Assembly: GCA_934149275.1 (NCBI GenBank) | Contig: CAKPEG010000004.1 | Span: 1-64,000, forward strand | Length of the DNA: 64,000 nucleotides | Source of the DNA: an uncultured Clostridia bacterium | Lineage (GTDB): Bacteria > Bacillota > Clostridia > TANB77 > CAG-508 | Direction: 5' to 3' | Part shown: piece by piece, positions 41,993-50,843 of the stretch | Layout of the letters: every line of letters begins with the position of its first letter | Numbering within the stretch: position 1 is the first letter of the stretch | The notes under the pieces: model-generated | What the model saw: only the letters and a program-made list of their open reading frames with translations | What the model was told of the DNA's origin: nothing | Databases searched by the model: none | Position numbers and translations under genes: made by a program

Positions 41993-42649
41993 ATGGAAGA
42001 CACATTACAATCAACAAATAAAACATTAGCACAAACTTTTTTATGGATGTTCCTAGGATTATTAAGCACAGGAATAATTGCAGCAATTACTTACTACACA
42101 GGAGCAATTATCGAAATTGCAAATAGTTGGCAAGTAATATTAATTGCACAAGTTGTAATAGCAATTGTATTTGGACTATTTTTTCATAAGTTATCATCAG
42201 GAATGGTAACACTATTATTTTTTGGATATTCAATGATAACAGGATTAACATTTTCAGTTATATTTGCAGCTTTTGAACTAACAACAATTGCATATGCATT
42301 ATTTGCAACATCAGCTTTCTTCGGAATATTAGCTTATATTGGATACAAAACAGAAAAAGATTTAAGCAGTTTTGGAACAATATTAATGGCAGCTTTAATT
42401 GTTGCTTTAATATTAACATTAGTAAACTTCTTTATTGGAAGTGATGGACTAGACATAATTTTAGATTGGGCTATTCTTGGGATATTTGCTGGATTAACAG
42501 CATATGACATGAACAAAGTAAAAATGATGTCAGAAACTTATGGATATGATCAAGAAAAAGTTGCAATATATGGAGCTATGCAATTATACTTAGATTTTAT
42601 TAATATGTTCTTAAGAATATTAGAAATCTTTGGAGATAGAAGAAATTAG
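41993..42649 (+). CDS. Bax inhibitor-1/YccA family membrane protein
   Basis: A 218-residue protein with seven hydrophobic helices. BI-1 family features include the N-terminal LAQTFLWMFLGLLSTGIIAA, the central TGLTFSVIFA and FATSAFFGILAYIGYKTEKDLSSFG, and the C-terminal DWAILGIFAGLTAYDMNKVKMM with acidic residues. Family members are pH-dependent calcium leak channels; the role in this organism is unknown. AAGGAGG is well placed. A terminator (AAAAGTTAGTG/CACTAACTTTT, 42652-42677) follows, then repeat R3 copy 2. Confidence 0.92.
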   Translation: MEDTLQSTNKTLAQTFLWMFLGLLSTGIIAAITYYTGAIIEIANSWQVILIAQVVIAIVFGLFFHKLSSGMVTLLFFGYSMITGLTFSVIFAAFELTTIAYALFATSAFFGILAYIGYKTEKDLSSFGTILMAALIVALILTLVNFFIGSDGLDIILDWAILGIFAGLTAYDMNKVKMMSETYGYDQEKVAIYGAMQLYLDFINMFLRILEIFGDRRN

Positions 42650-42651
42650 AA

Positions 42652-42677
42652 AAGTTAGTGCTAGCCACTAACTTTTT
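42652..42677 (+). terminator. Intrinsic terminator of the BI-1 gene
   Basis: AAAAGTTAGTG and CACTAACTTTT with a CTAGC loop and T tract. Repeat R3 copy 2 starts within the T tract. Confidence 0.85.
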
Positions 42678-42826
42678 ATATAATAGGAAAGTTCTCTGAA
42701 CTTCCTATTATATAAAAATAATAATGCACAAAAATTTGCTTTGCAAATTTCGCACACGAACAAAGACGTGGACTTAAAAATGTTACAATCAGTACAAAGG
42801 CTATAAATAGCCCGCTTTTGTTCTAT
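42674..42826 (+). repeat. Palindromic repeat R3, copy 2
   Basis: Matches copy 1 (34711-34861) along its length: the same TATATAATAGGAAAGTTC hairpin, the AAATTTGCTTTGCAAATTT hairpin, GAACAAAGAC and a closing CGCTTTTGTTCTAT. Several changes in the third stem weaken its pairing here. The dgkA ATG is 16 bases beyond its end. Confidence 0.88.
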
Positions 42827-42842
42827 ATACATAGAGGTAGAA

Positions 42843-43190
42843 ATGAAAAAATTTATATTAGCATTTAAATTTGCATTTTCAGGATTGTTTAATGCAATAA
42901 AAAAAGAAAGAAATATGAAAATACATCTACTAGCAGTAGTTGCTGTTTTAATAATGGGATATGTATATAAAATATCTAATGTAGAATGGATGATTTGCAT
43001 AGTTTTATTTGGACTAGTAATATCATCAGAACTTATCAATACAGGAATAGAACAAACAGTTAATCTAGTGACAGAAGAAAAAAATCCTATAGCCAAATAC
43101 GCAAAAGATGTTTCGGCAGGAGCAGTACTTGTAAATGCAATAGTTTCAGCTATAATAGCAGGAATTATATGGATTCCAAAAATTTTTTAA
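42843..43190 (+). CDS. dgkA: Diacylglycerol/undecaprenol kinase family protein
   Basis: A 115-residue trimeric-type membrane kinase. Gram-positive members phosphorylate undecaprenol to the carrier lipid phosphate. It has three hydrophobic helices and the family signature SSELINTGIEQTVNLV (about 60-75) with catalytic Glu, followed by AKYAKDVSAGAVLV. It functions in the same lipid-carrier cycle as uppP at 20.8 kb. The start has a GAGG site just after repeat R3 copy 2, so its leader is set by the repeat. Confidence 0.93.
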   Translation: MKKFILAFKFAFSGLFNAIKKERNMKIHLLAVVAVLIMGYVYKISNVEWMICIVLFGLVISSELINTGIEQTVNLVTEEKNPIAKYAKDVSAGAVLVNAIVSAIIAGIIWIPKIF

Positions 43191-43237
43191 ATAAGTTCAT
43201 AATTAGTTCATAAATATTTGCTATATTAATAACAGTT

Positions 43238-43296
43238 TAGAAGTAGTTTTTTTATATTTTCATTATCCCCTTTTAAATGAAAAATAGCTACTTCTA
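43238..43296 (+). terminator. Long hairpin after dgkA
   Basis: TAGAAGTAG (43238-43246) pairs with CTACTTCTA (43288-43296), and an inner ATTTTCATT/AATGAAAAT stem extends it. T-rich sequence follows. The 290-base gap to the response regulator holds nothing else I recognise beyond AT-rich leader. Confidence 0.6.
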
Positions 43297-43477
43297 ATTT
43301 TTATATAAGGAAGATTATTTAAGTTTCATATTGCATAAAAAAATGGACATTTTTAAAATTTACAATTTAAATTCGAGGCTTTGTTTACTTGTGAAATCAG
43401 GAAAGCAATTTTATGTGCATTGATGAAATTATAGTATTAACATTCAATTATATAAATAAAAAAATAAAGAGGTAAAA

Positions 43478-44149
43478 ATGTTTAAAATATTAGTAGTAGA
43501 AGATGATAAAAATTTAAGAAAACTTATAGTAACATGTTTGGAAAAAGCAAGTTACACAGTATTTGAAACTCACAACGGAGAAGAAGCACTAGATTTGATG
43601 GATAAAGAATATGTAGACTTAATAGTTACAGATATAATGATGCCAGAAATGGACGGATATGAATTAATAAAATCATTAAGAGAAGCAAATTATAATACAC
43701 CCATACTGATTATAACTGCTAAAGAAGACATTGAAGATAAGAGACAAGGCTTTAATTTAGGTGCAGATGATTACATGGTTAAACCAATAAATATTGATGA
43801 ATTAATTTTAAGAGTCAAATCATTACTTAGACGAAGCAATCAGGCAAATGAAAGAAAAATAAAAATTGGTGAAGTGGAATTGGATTATGATAAGTTAGAA
43901 GTAAAAAAGCAAGGAAAAGTATACCAGCTAACTCAAAAAGAATTTTATTTATTATACAAGCTTTTAAGCACTCCGGATACAATTTATAAAAGGCAAGATT
44001 TGATAGAAGAAATTTGGGGATTAGAAAACGAATCAGATTTCAGAACTGTTGATGTACATATAAAAAGATTAAGGGAAAAACTCGAAGAAATAAAAGAATT
44101 TGAAATTGTAACAATAAGAGGAATAGGATATAAAGCAATAATAAAATAA
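43478..44149 (+). CDS. OmpR/PhoB-family response regulator
   Basis: A 223-residue transcription factor with an N-terminal receiver (VVEDDKNLRKL acidic pocket, phospho-acceptor Asp in LIVTDIMMPEMDG at about 51-60, ITAKEDIEDK, and Lys in YMVKPI) and a C-terminal winged helix (about 125-223, with LTQKEFYLLYKLL, DFRTVDVHIKRLREKL and IVTIRGIGYKA). It is the partner of the histidine kinase whose ATG lies 11 bases after its stop. The signal and targets are not evident. Confidence 0.96.
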   Translation: MFKILVVEDDKNLRKLIVTCLEKASYTVFETHNGEEALDLMDKEYVDLIVTDIMMPEMDGYELIKSLREANYNTPILIITAKEDIEDKRQGFNLGADDYMVKPINIDELILRVKSLLRRSNQANERKIKIGEVELDYDKLEVKKQGKVYQLTQKEFYLLYKLLSTPDTIYKRQDLIEEIWGLENESDFRTVDVHIKRLREKLEEIKEFEIVTIRGIGYKAIIK

Positions 44150-44159
44150 GAGGTAAAAA

Positions 44160-45281
44160 ATGTTTGAGAAAATTTTTGGAAGGCATAAATCATTACAAAG
44201 AAATTTAATAAAAGAATTTGTTGTTGTATTTGTTGCATTAATACTATTATCAATTTCCGTATTTTATTTTAGTGTAAATAATGCAATAGAAAGAGAACTT
44301 AAAAATTCAGCTGAAACAGGAGAAAGTATCAATTCAAGCGAAATTGTATCAATAGTAAGAAGAAGTATAACAATATCAATAGGAACAACTCTTATATTTA
44401 TAGTAGTTATAATGAGATATAGTGCCAAAAAAATATTAAAGCCAATTAATCAAATAAATGGGGCAATGCAAAAAGTTGCAGCAGGTGATTTTGAGGTACA
44501 TTTAGAAACCCAAAGAGAAGATGAGATTGGTGAACTGACTAAAAATTTTAATGTAATGGTAAAAGATTTAGGAGAAATAGAAGTGTTGCAAAAAGACTTT
44601 ATAAATAACATGTCACATGAAATGAAAACACCTATAAGCTCAATAAAAGGTTTCGCACAATTACTTGAAGAAGCGGATTTGACAGAAGAAGAAAAGAAGG
44701 AGTATATAGGAATAATTGTTGAGGAATCTGATCGATTATTAAATATAAGCAGTAATATTTTAAAACTTTCTAAATTACAAAATAAAGAAAAATTAAATAA
44801 TAAAAAAGACGTAAACATCGGTGAGCAAATTAAGAAAGTAATTTTATTGTTAGAAAATAAAAGAGCAGAAAAACAGATAGAAATAAATTATGATTTACCT
44901 GATACAGTAATAAATGGAGATGAAGAATTATTACATCAAGTATGGATGAACTTACTTGATAATGCTATAAAATTTACAGAAAATAATGGACATATAAATA
45001 TTGAAATTAAGCCTAAAGAAGAAAAAGCATTGATATACATAAAAGATGACGGAATTGGAATGACAGATGCAGAAAAAAGAAAAGCTTTTGAAAGATTTTA
45101 TCAAGTGGATGAATCTCATGGAAGTGAAGGAAGCGGGCTGGGGTTATCAATTGTAAAAAGAATTATAACGCTTTCGGGTGGCGAAATAAGAATTGAAAGC
45201 AAAAAAGGTAAAGGAACAACATTTATAGTTGAACTACCATATGAAGAAAGTAAAACTAAAAATAAAATAGAAATAAAATAG
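44160..45281 (+). CDS. Sensor histidine kinase
   Basis: A 373-residue membrane kinase: membrane helices at about 20-40 and 60-82 enclosing only a short outer loop of about 20 residues, HAMP (about 85-135, KKILKPINQINGAM), DHp with phospho-His in FINNMSHEMKTPISS (about 150), and a catalytic domain with N-box WMNLLDNAIKF, G1 DDGIGM and G2 GSGLGLSIVKR. The tiny extracellular loop suggests an intramembrane or envelope-stress type sensor. Co-operonic with the response regulator. Confidence 0.95.
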   Translation: MFEKIFGRHKSLQRNLIKEFVVVFVALILLSISVFYFSVNNAIERELKNSAETGESINSSEIVSIVRRSITISIGTTLIFIVVIMRYSAKKILKPINQINGAMQKVAAGDFEVHLETQREDEIGELTKNFNVMVKDLGEIEVLQKDFINNMSHEMKTPISSIKGFAQLLEEADLTEEEKKEYIGIIVEESDRLLNISSNILKLSKLQNKEKLNNKKDVNIGEQIKKVILLLENKRAEKQIEINYDLPDTVINGDEELLHQVWMNLLDNAIKFTENNGHINIEIKPKEEKALIYIKDDGIGMTDAEKRKAFERFYQVDESHGSEGSGLGLSIVKRIITLSGGEIRIESKKGKGTTFIVELPYEESKTKNKIEIK

Positions 45282-45317
45282 TTTTTTTATTAAAAGGCAA
45301 GATTAAATAATGAAGTG

Positions 45318-45366
45318 CTCCTCAAATGTTAGACAAAAATCTAATGTTTGAGGGGTATTTTTTTAT
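45318..45366 (+). terminator. Intrinsic terminator of the two-component operon
   Basis: CCTCAAATGTTAGA and TCTAATGTTTGAGG form a 14-bp stem with a CAAAAA loop and T tract. Confidence 0.92.
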
Positions 45367-45491
45367 TGTATAGGAAATTTTTTAGCGATATATATTATAA
45401 AAATAGCAATATACATTATAAAAAAAACGAAAAACAAGGGTTTAAAAAGACTTAAGAACATGATATAATATAACACCAGGAGCGTGATAAA

Positions 45492-47363
45492 ATGAAAAAA
45501 ACTTTTAGTATATCAATAATACTTATAATGATATTAGTTTTACAAATGATATTACCATTATACACAAATGCTGTAAAAATAAATAATGAAGAAGAAAAAT
45601 TAATAGGAGCAGGAGAAAATTCAATTAATGTAAGCTTAAAACGTGACAGTGAAGATAAAAACAAAATAAATATTACAGCTACAGATTCAGCTTATAAGAT
45701 AACAGAGCTAAAATATGTACATAAATATATAAAGATAGAAGAAATAGAATACTTTGAAGCTGATAACGAAGATGTACATACTATTTCAATCACACCTGCT
45801 CAAAAAATAGAGCAATCATTTGAGATGGATGGCTATGGATCATATACAGTATATGTAAAAAATGAAAAAGGTGATAGATATTTAAGTAGAATGACAATAA
45901 AAGATCCAGCTGAAATGCCTGATATAACTCTAACAAGAGATTCAGATGATATGCGTAAATTAGAAATACAAGTAACAAGCAAAAATAATAAAATAGTAAA
46001 AATAAAAATCGCCAGAAAAGAAAAATATGATGATAAAATCGATTTTGAAACTCAAGGTGAAGAATTAGAATTTGAACCAAGCAATAATGTAACTGTAAAA
46101 TACACATCAGCTACTCAAAATGGAATATATGTAATATATGCAGAAGATGACCAAGGAAATAAATCAACTTCACAAACATATTTAGGTGAAACTAAAACTC
46201 CAATTCAAGCAAAAACAACATTAGACAATAAAAACAGAAAAGCACAAATAGAAATAGAAGATAGCTTATGCAAAATTGTAAAAGTTAAAGTTGCTAAAAA
46301 ATCAGAAATAAATAACATAAACGACTTTAAGACAGAAGGAGAAGATATTGAGATAACATCAGATAATAGAGTTGAAGTAGAATATGTTGCTCCAGAAGAT
46401 GACACATATATGTTTTATATAGAAGACGAAGCTGGTTACAAGAAAATGATTCAAATGCGAATTACAAAAGAAAATTCTATAGATATTTCTGTTTCACAAG
46501 ATGATAATGACAAGAAAATTGTAACAATAAAAGCAACTGATTCAATTTGCGATATTGTAAAAATAAAAGTTGCATTAGGGGAAAATATCGATAGTGACTA
46601 CTTTAAAACAAACGGACAAGAGCTTCAAATAACTCCTGGTAAAGAAGTTGAAGTTAAATGTTCAGTAAGTGAAAATTGTATATTAAATATATATGTTGAA
46701 GATGAAGAGGGATATAAAGTAATTACTACTAGAAATATTATAGGCATACCAGTAGATGATAATAAACCGGACGATAGCAAACCAGATGATAGCAAACCAG
46801 ATGATAGTAAACCAGATGATAGCAAACCAGATGATAGTAAACCAGATGATAGTAAACCAGATGATAGTAAACCAGATGATAGTAAACCAGATGATAGCAA
46901 ACCAGACGATAGCAAACCAGATGATAGCAAACCAGACGATAGCAAACCGGACGATAGTAAACCAGACGATAGCAAACCAGATGATAGCAAACCAGATGAC
47001 AACAAATCAGATGATAACAAGCAAGATGACAGTAAATCAGACAATAACAAACAAGATAATAATAAATCAGACGATAATAAGTCAGATAATAATAATAAAA
47101 ACAGCAATACTCAAAATGATAATAAACAACAAAATAACAATTCAAACAATAATAAACAAAATAATACAAACAACAATTCAAATCAAAAAGAAACAACAAC
47201 TAATAATCAATCAAATATAAATAATAATTCAGCAAACAGTTCAACAACAAGCCAAAACAATTTACCTAAAACAGGTTGGAACAACATAATGTTAGTAATA
47301 ACAACTGTAATTGTTGCAATTTGTGCAGTTGTAAGTTTTGTGAAATATAAGAAAATAAAATAA
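45492..47363 (+). CDS. LPXTG cell-wall anchored surface protein with PDDSK repeats
   Basis: A 623-residue surface protein. It has an N-terminal signal peptide (KK, hydrophobic stretch about 5-25, then LYTNAVK). Four tandem beta-rich, Ig-like modules of roughly 90 residues follow (about 35-425), recognisable by repeated IVKIKVA and YxVYxEDExGxK segments. Next come about sixteen 5-residue PDDSK/PDDNK repeats, an Asn/Gln/Lys/Asp-rich spacer, and a sortase signal LPKTGW, hydrophobic helix and KYKKIK tail. The negatively charged stalk should span the wall and project the modules. A sortase is not in the window. The ligand is unknown; adhesion is a reasonable guess. Confidence 0.92.
   Translation: MKKTFSISIILIMILVLQMILPLYTNAVKINNEEEKLIGAGENSINVSLKRDSEDKNKINITATDSAYKITELKYVHKYIKIEEIEYFEADNEDVHTISITPAQKIEQSFEMDGYGSYTVYVKNEKGDRYLSRMTIKDPAEMPDITLTRDSDDMRKLEIQVTSKNNKIVKIKIARKEKYDDKIDFETQGEELEFEPSNNVTVKYTSATQNGIYVIYAEDDQGNKSTSQTYLGETKTPIQAKTTLDNKNRKAQIEIEDSLCKIVKVKVAKKSEINNINDFKTEGEDIEITSDNRVEVEYVAPEDDTYMFYIEDEAGYKKMIQMRITKENSIDISVSQDDNDKKIVTIKATDSICDIVKIKVALGENIDSDYFKTNGQELQITPGKEVEVKCSVSENCILNIYVEDEEGYKVITTRNIIGIPVDDNKPDDSKPDDSKPDDSKPDDSKPDDSKPDDSKPDDSKPDDSKPDDSKPDDSKPDDSKPDDSKPDDSKPDDSKPDDSKPDDNKSDDNKQDDSKSDNNKQDNNKSDDNKSDNNNKNSNTQNDNKQQNNNSNNNKQNNTNNNSNQKETTTNNQSNINNNSANSSTTSQNNLPKTGWNNIMLVITTVIVAICAVVSFVKYKKIK
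46767..47006 (+). repeat. Sixteen 15-bp tandem repeats coding PDDSK
   Basis: Units of the form CCAGAYGATAGYAAA repeat in frame without interruption; the last unit codes PDDNK. Variation is limited to synonymous third bases, so the array can change in copy number without breaking the frame. More degenerate units follow to about 47090. Confidence 0.95.
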
Positions 47364-47380
47364 TATGAATGTATTTCAAT

Positions 47381-47418
47381 AGTTGAGATGGAAAACTTGT
47401 AAAGTTTTCTGCCTCAAT
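47381..47418 (+). terminator. Terminator-like hairpin after the surface protein gene
   Basis: TTGAG/CTCAA and GAAAACT/AGTTTTC segments pair in an interrupted stem. A second hairpin, AGCACAGA/TCTGTGCT with T tract, lies at 47519-47550, ahead of the deacetylase gene. Confidence 0.6.
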
Positions 47419-47596
47419 TAATTATAATGATAAACACTCAGCTATACTGGGAAAAGTAATTTTATTATGATGTAGTATTTGAACTAATAACATTCAAATA
47501 CAGTTTGAGATAAAGGTAAGCACAGAGTTTTTTAAGCTTCTGTGCTTTTTGAATATCTATAAATAAAAAGCATAACATTAAATAGGCGGTGATATT

Positions 47597-48379
47597 ATGA
47601 AAATAATAATCTTTAAAAAGAAAAAAATAATAATCACAACTTTAATAATTATATTTTTAAATATACTAGTTATAAATATTGCACCAGAGATAATTACAAG
47701 TTTTGCATTTGAAAAGAAGAAATATTCAATAATGTCTGAAGAATTAAATGAAAAAATAAAAAATCATATAGAAGAAAATGAGAAAATAGCCTATTTAACA
47801 TTTGATGATGGTCCAAATGCACAAATAACACCAAAGGTACTAAAAATATTAAAAAAGGAAGAAGTCAAAGCAACATTTTTTGTTATTGGAAAAAATGTTG
47901 AGGCACATCCTGAAATAGTAAAACAAGCATATGAAGAAGGACATTACATTGGAAATCATGGATATAGTCACAATAATTCAATCTTATATAAAAATGATGA
48001 AACATTTGTGAATGAAATAAGAAAAACGGATGAAGCAATTGGCAAAGCGATTGGAGAAGAAAATTATTCATCAAAAATATTTAGATTTCCAAATGGATTT
48101 ATGTCAAAATCATATCGTAAAAGAAAAGATAGAGCAGAAGAGCTATTAAAAGAAATGAATTATTCATATGTAGATTGGAACTGTTTAAATAATGATTCAA
48201 TAAGAAAATATTCAAAGTTTCAGTTAGTTGAAAATTTGAAAAAAAGCGCAAAAGACAAAGATATTTTAATAATACTAATGCATGATACAAAAGATGTAAG
48301 CAATAGTTCAGAAGCATTAGAAGATTCAATAAAGTATCTGAAATCAAAAGGTTACCAATTTAAAAATTTCTATGATTAA
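47597..48379 (+). CDS. Polysaccharide deacetylase (NodB homology)
   Basis: A 260-residue carbohydrate esterase family 4 protein that probably de-N-acetylates peptidoglycan or another wall glycan. It has an N-terminal membrane helix (about 10-32). The NodB motifs are MT1 LTFDDGPN (catalytic Asp and metal Asp), MT2 HGYSHN (metal His pair), MT3 FRFPNGF, MT4 DWNCLN and MT5 LILMHDT. The arginine/proline variant FRFPNG differs slightly from RxPxG but keeps the pattern. It stands alone between terminators. A GGCGGTG site precedes the ATG. Confidence 0.93.
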   Translation: MKIIIFKKKKIIITTLIIIFLNILVINIAPEIITSFAFEKKKYSIMSEELNEKIKNHIEENEKIAYLTFDDGPNAQITPKVLKILKKEEVKATFFVIGKNVEAHPEIVKQAYEEGHYIGNHGYSHNNSILYKNDETFVNEIRKTDEAIGKAIGEENYSSKIFRFPNGFMSKSYRKRKDRAEELLKEMNYSYVDWNCLNNDSIRKYSKFQLVENLKKSAKDKDILIILMHDTKDVSNSSEALEDSIKYLKSKGYQFKNFYD

Positions 48380-48421
48380 TTCAAAAAACGTTAATGAAAT
48401 ATTTATGATACAAACCATTTA

Positions 48422-48450
48422 TTGTCTAATACATTATTAAGTGATATATT
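48422..48450 (+). promoter_or_regulatory. Promoter of the NUDIX gene
   Basis: TTGTCT (48422-48427) and TATATT (48445-48450) with a 17-bp spacer. The expected RNA start near 48457 leaves a leader of only about 10 nt before the ATG. Confidence 0.55.
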
Positions 48451-48466
48451 ATATATGGTGATAAAA

Positions 48467-48913
48467 ATGGATAAAATTTTAACTTTTGTAGTAAATGAAT
48501 ATAATGAAATATTGTTATTAAAAGGTAGTGAAAATGATCCTCAATTCAAAAAATCATTTTGGTATGTAGTAACTGGAGGATGTGAGAAATGTGATTTGAA
48601 TAGAGAGGAAACAGTAAAAAGAGAAATAAAAGAAGAAACCGGAATAGATAATATAAAAGATATTTTTTATTTGAATTGGATATTTAAATATACTTCACTT
48701 GGAATAGAATGCACGGAATATGCATATATAACATTTGTACAAAAAGAAGAAATAATATTGAATGAAGAAAATATTGATTATAAATGGTGTGATAAAAAAG
48801 AATTTTTAGAAAAAATAAAATGGTATGGCGATAAGAATAAATTAGATAAAGTTTTAACAAAAGCTTTAGAGAAAAAAATATATTTTGAAAATGAAAAAAT
48901 AGAAAATTTTTAA
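48467..48913 (+). CDS. NUDIX hydrolase
   Basis: A 148-residue hydrolase of nucleoside diphosphates linked to another moiety. The NUDIX box is complete: G-x5-E-x7-REIKEETGI at about residues 38-60. The first strand begins MDKILTFVVNEYNEILLL. The start at 48467 is preferred over the in-frame TTG at 48422 because the latter lies within the -35 box. The substrate is not predictable. A terminator hairpin (AAAATAGATA/TGTCTATTTT) follows at 48913-48942. Confidence 0.9.
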   Translation: MDKILTFVVNEYNEILLLKGSENDPQFKKSFWYVVTGGCEKCDLNREETVKREIKEETGIDNIKDIFYLNWIFKYTSLGIECTEYAYITFVQKEEIILNEENIDYKWCDKKEFLEKIKWYGDKNKLDKVLTKALEKKIYFENEKIENF

Positions 48914-49039
48914 AAATAGATACTCATGTGTCTATTTTTTCTTTTTAATAATATTTATAAAAATATGTACAAAAATGAAAAAGTATGGTAAGATATACAA
49001 GTAATTTATTACGTAAAATCAAAAAAGGAGGAATTAATC

Positions 49040-49768
49040 ATGTCAGGACATAGCAAATGGCATAATATTGCAGCTAAAAAAGGAAAGGCTGATGCTGCAA
49101 GAGGAAAAGTTTTTACAAAACTAGGTAGAGAATTATTAATAGCAGTAAAACAAGGTGGTCCAGATCCTGCGGGTAATTCTAAATTAAAAGATGTTATAGC
49201 AAAATGTAAGGCAGCAAACATGCCAAATGATACAATTAACAATGCAATCAAAAAAGCTTCTGGATCAACAGATTCAGCAAACTACGAAGAAATTACATAT
49301 GAAGGATATGGAGTTTCAGGAGTAGCTGTAATTGTTAATGCATCAACAGATAATAGAAATAGAACAGCTGCTGATATTAGACATGTATTTGATAAAGCAG
49401 GAGGAAACCTAGGAACAACAGGTTGTGTATCATATATGTTTGAGAAAAAAGGTGTTATAGTAATAGATAAAGAAAGTACAGATATGTCAGAGGATGACTT
49501 AATGTTACTTGCAATTGATGCTGGAGCAGAAGATTTCGAAGCACAAGATGACTGCTATGAAATAACAACAGCACCAGAGAACTTCTCAAAGGTTAGAGAA
49601 GAACTTGAGAAAAACAATTTATCATTCGTTGAAGCAGAAGTAAGAATGATACCAAATACATATGTTAAATTAAGTGAAAAAGATGCTGAAAGAATGGAAA
49701 ACTTCTTAGAGAAATTAGATGACCTAGATGATGTATCAGACGTATATCATAACTGGGATGAAGAATAA
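49040..49768 (+). CDS. yebC: YebC/PmpR family protein
   Basis: A 242-residue protein of the TACO1/YebC family, long annotated as a transcription regulator and more recently linked to relief of ribosome stalling at proline-rich stretches. The start MSGHSKWHNIAAKKGKADAARGK is the invariant family N-terminus, followed by NTINNAIKKASG-like and GGNLGTTGCVSYMFEKKG segments. AGGAGG is well spaced. A hairpin that also holds the gpr ribosome binding site follows. Confidence 0.96.
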   Translation: MSGHSKWHNIAAKKGKADAARGKVFTKLGRELLIAVKQGGPDPAGNSKLKDVIAKCKAANMPNDTINNAIKKASGSTDSANYEEITYEGYGVSGVAVIVNASTDNRNRTAADIRHVFDKAGGNLGTTGCVSYMFEKKGVIVIDKESTDMSEDDLMLLAIDAGAEDFEAQDDCYEITTAPENFSKVREELEKNNLSFVEAEVRMIPNTYVKLSEKDAERMENFLEKLDDLDDVSDVYHNWDEE

Positions 49769-49801
49769 AATTAAAAAGGAATTTTTAGAATAATATATGA
49801 A

Positions 49802-49848
49802 TAAAAACCTCCGTTTTATAAAAAATAATAAAAAGGAGGTTTTTTTAT
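49802..49848 (+). promoter_or_regulatory. Hairpin covering the gpr ribosome binding site
   Basis: AAAAACCTCC (about 49804-49813) pairs perfectly over 10 bp with GGAGGTTTTT (about 49835-49844), with a loop of about 21 nt. The 3' arm contains the GGAGG of gpr and runs into T residues directly before its ATG. It can act as a terminator of yebC and as a block on gpr translation. Confidence 0.75.
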
Positions 49849-50782
49849 GGATTTTAGAACAGATATGGCTGTAGAAAGAAGAGATGTATTTAGAAAAATA
49901 AACAAGATATCTAAAGAAATCCCAGGAATAGAAAGCGAAGAAAAGCAGATTTCGGATACAATTCATGTATATAATGTTAGAGTAAAAGACGATGAAGGAG
50001 CACAAGCAATACAAAAGCCAATTGGAAATTATGTGACTATAGATGTTAAAAAAATGAGAAATATTCCAAATGAAGAAAAAGAGAAAATTGCTTTTGCAAT
50101 ATCAAGTGAATTACAGCAATTAATTAAAGGATTAGTTAATCCTAAAGATGAAATATTAGTTGTAGGATTAGGAAATTTATATTCAACACCAGATTCTTTA
50201 GGCCCAAAAGTAATACAAAGTATTGATGTTACAAGACATATTTTTAAATATTTGCCACAGTATGTGAACGAAAATGACAGAGAAGTTTCTGCGATTTCAC
50301 CAGGTGTTTTAGGAAGTACAGGAATTGAAACACAAGAAATATTAAAAGGAATTGTAGATAATGTTAAACCAAAATTAATAATTGCAATAGATAGTTTAGC
50401 CTCAAAGAGTGTAGAGAGAATAAGCAGTTCTGTACAATTATCTGACACAGGAATTATACCAGGTGCAGGTGTTGGAAATAAGAGAAGAGAGCTTTCAAAA
50501 GATACATTAGGAGTTCCAGTAATTGCAATTGGTATTCCTACTGTTTTAGATTTTGCAACAATTGTAAGCGAAGGATTAGATTTGTTTATAGAGAATCTGC
50601 AAGATAAGGCAATGTCAAATGAATATTTAAATCAATTACATGATAGGGATAATTATGAAGAAGTAAAATCAGCATTAAATATAGGTGAATACAATATGAT
50701 TGTTACTCCGAAAGAAATTGATGATTTAGTAGATAATATGAAAGATATTGTCGCAAAAGGAATAAATATTGCAATAAGTTAA
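49847..50782 (+). CDS. gpr: Germination protease GPR
   Basis: Degrades small acid-soluble spore proteins at germination; made in the forespore as a zymogen that removes its own N-terminal propeptide. The 311-residue protein starts MDFRTDMAVERRDVF, similar to the pro-region cleavage area, and has the A25 core GLGNLYSTPDSLGPKVI, SPGVLGSTGIET, IAIDSLASKSVERI, QLSDTGIIPGAGVGNKR and GIPTVLDFATIV. The paired acidic residues in IAIDSLA and SDTGI are likely catalytic. Its SD lies inside the upstream hairpin. It strongly implies spore formation with SASPs. Confidence 0.96.
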   Translation: MDFRTDMAVERRDVFRKINKISKEIPGIESEEKQISDTIHVYNVRVKDDEGAQAIQKPIGNYVTIDVKKMRNIPNEEKEKIAFAISSELQQLIKGLVNPKDEILVVGLGNLYSTPDSLGPKVIQSIDVTRHIFKYLPQYVNENDREVSAISPGVLGSTGIETQEILKGIVDNVKPKLIIAIDSLASKSVERISSSVQLSDTGIIPGAGVGNKRRELSKDTLGVPVIAIGIPTVLDFATIVSEGLDLFIENLQDKAMSNEYLNQLHDRDNYEEVKSALNIGEYNMIVTPKEIDDLVDNMKDIVAKGINIAIS

Positions 50783-50786
50783 TAAG

Positions 50787-50826
50787 AAAAATCTTATATG
50801 TAATTTGCACATATAAGATTTTTTTA
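50787..50826 (+). terminator. Intrinsic terminator of gpr
   Basis: AAAAATCTTATATGT and ACATATAAGATTTTT form a 15-bp stem with T tract. Repeat R1 copy D follows directly. Confidence 0.93.
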
Positions 50827-50843
50827 CGTTTATTAATTATAGA

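Noticed and set aside
46767..47006. Possible CRISPR array
   Set aside because: The units are 15 bp, continuous, without spacers, and in frame within a surface protein.
46625..47220. Long open frames on the other strand and in another frame across the PDDSK region
   Set aside because: They arise because the 15-bp repeat lacks stops in several frames. Their translations are monotonous Leu/Ser or Ile/Asn repeats without start signals.
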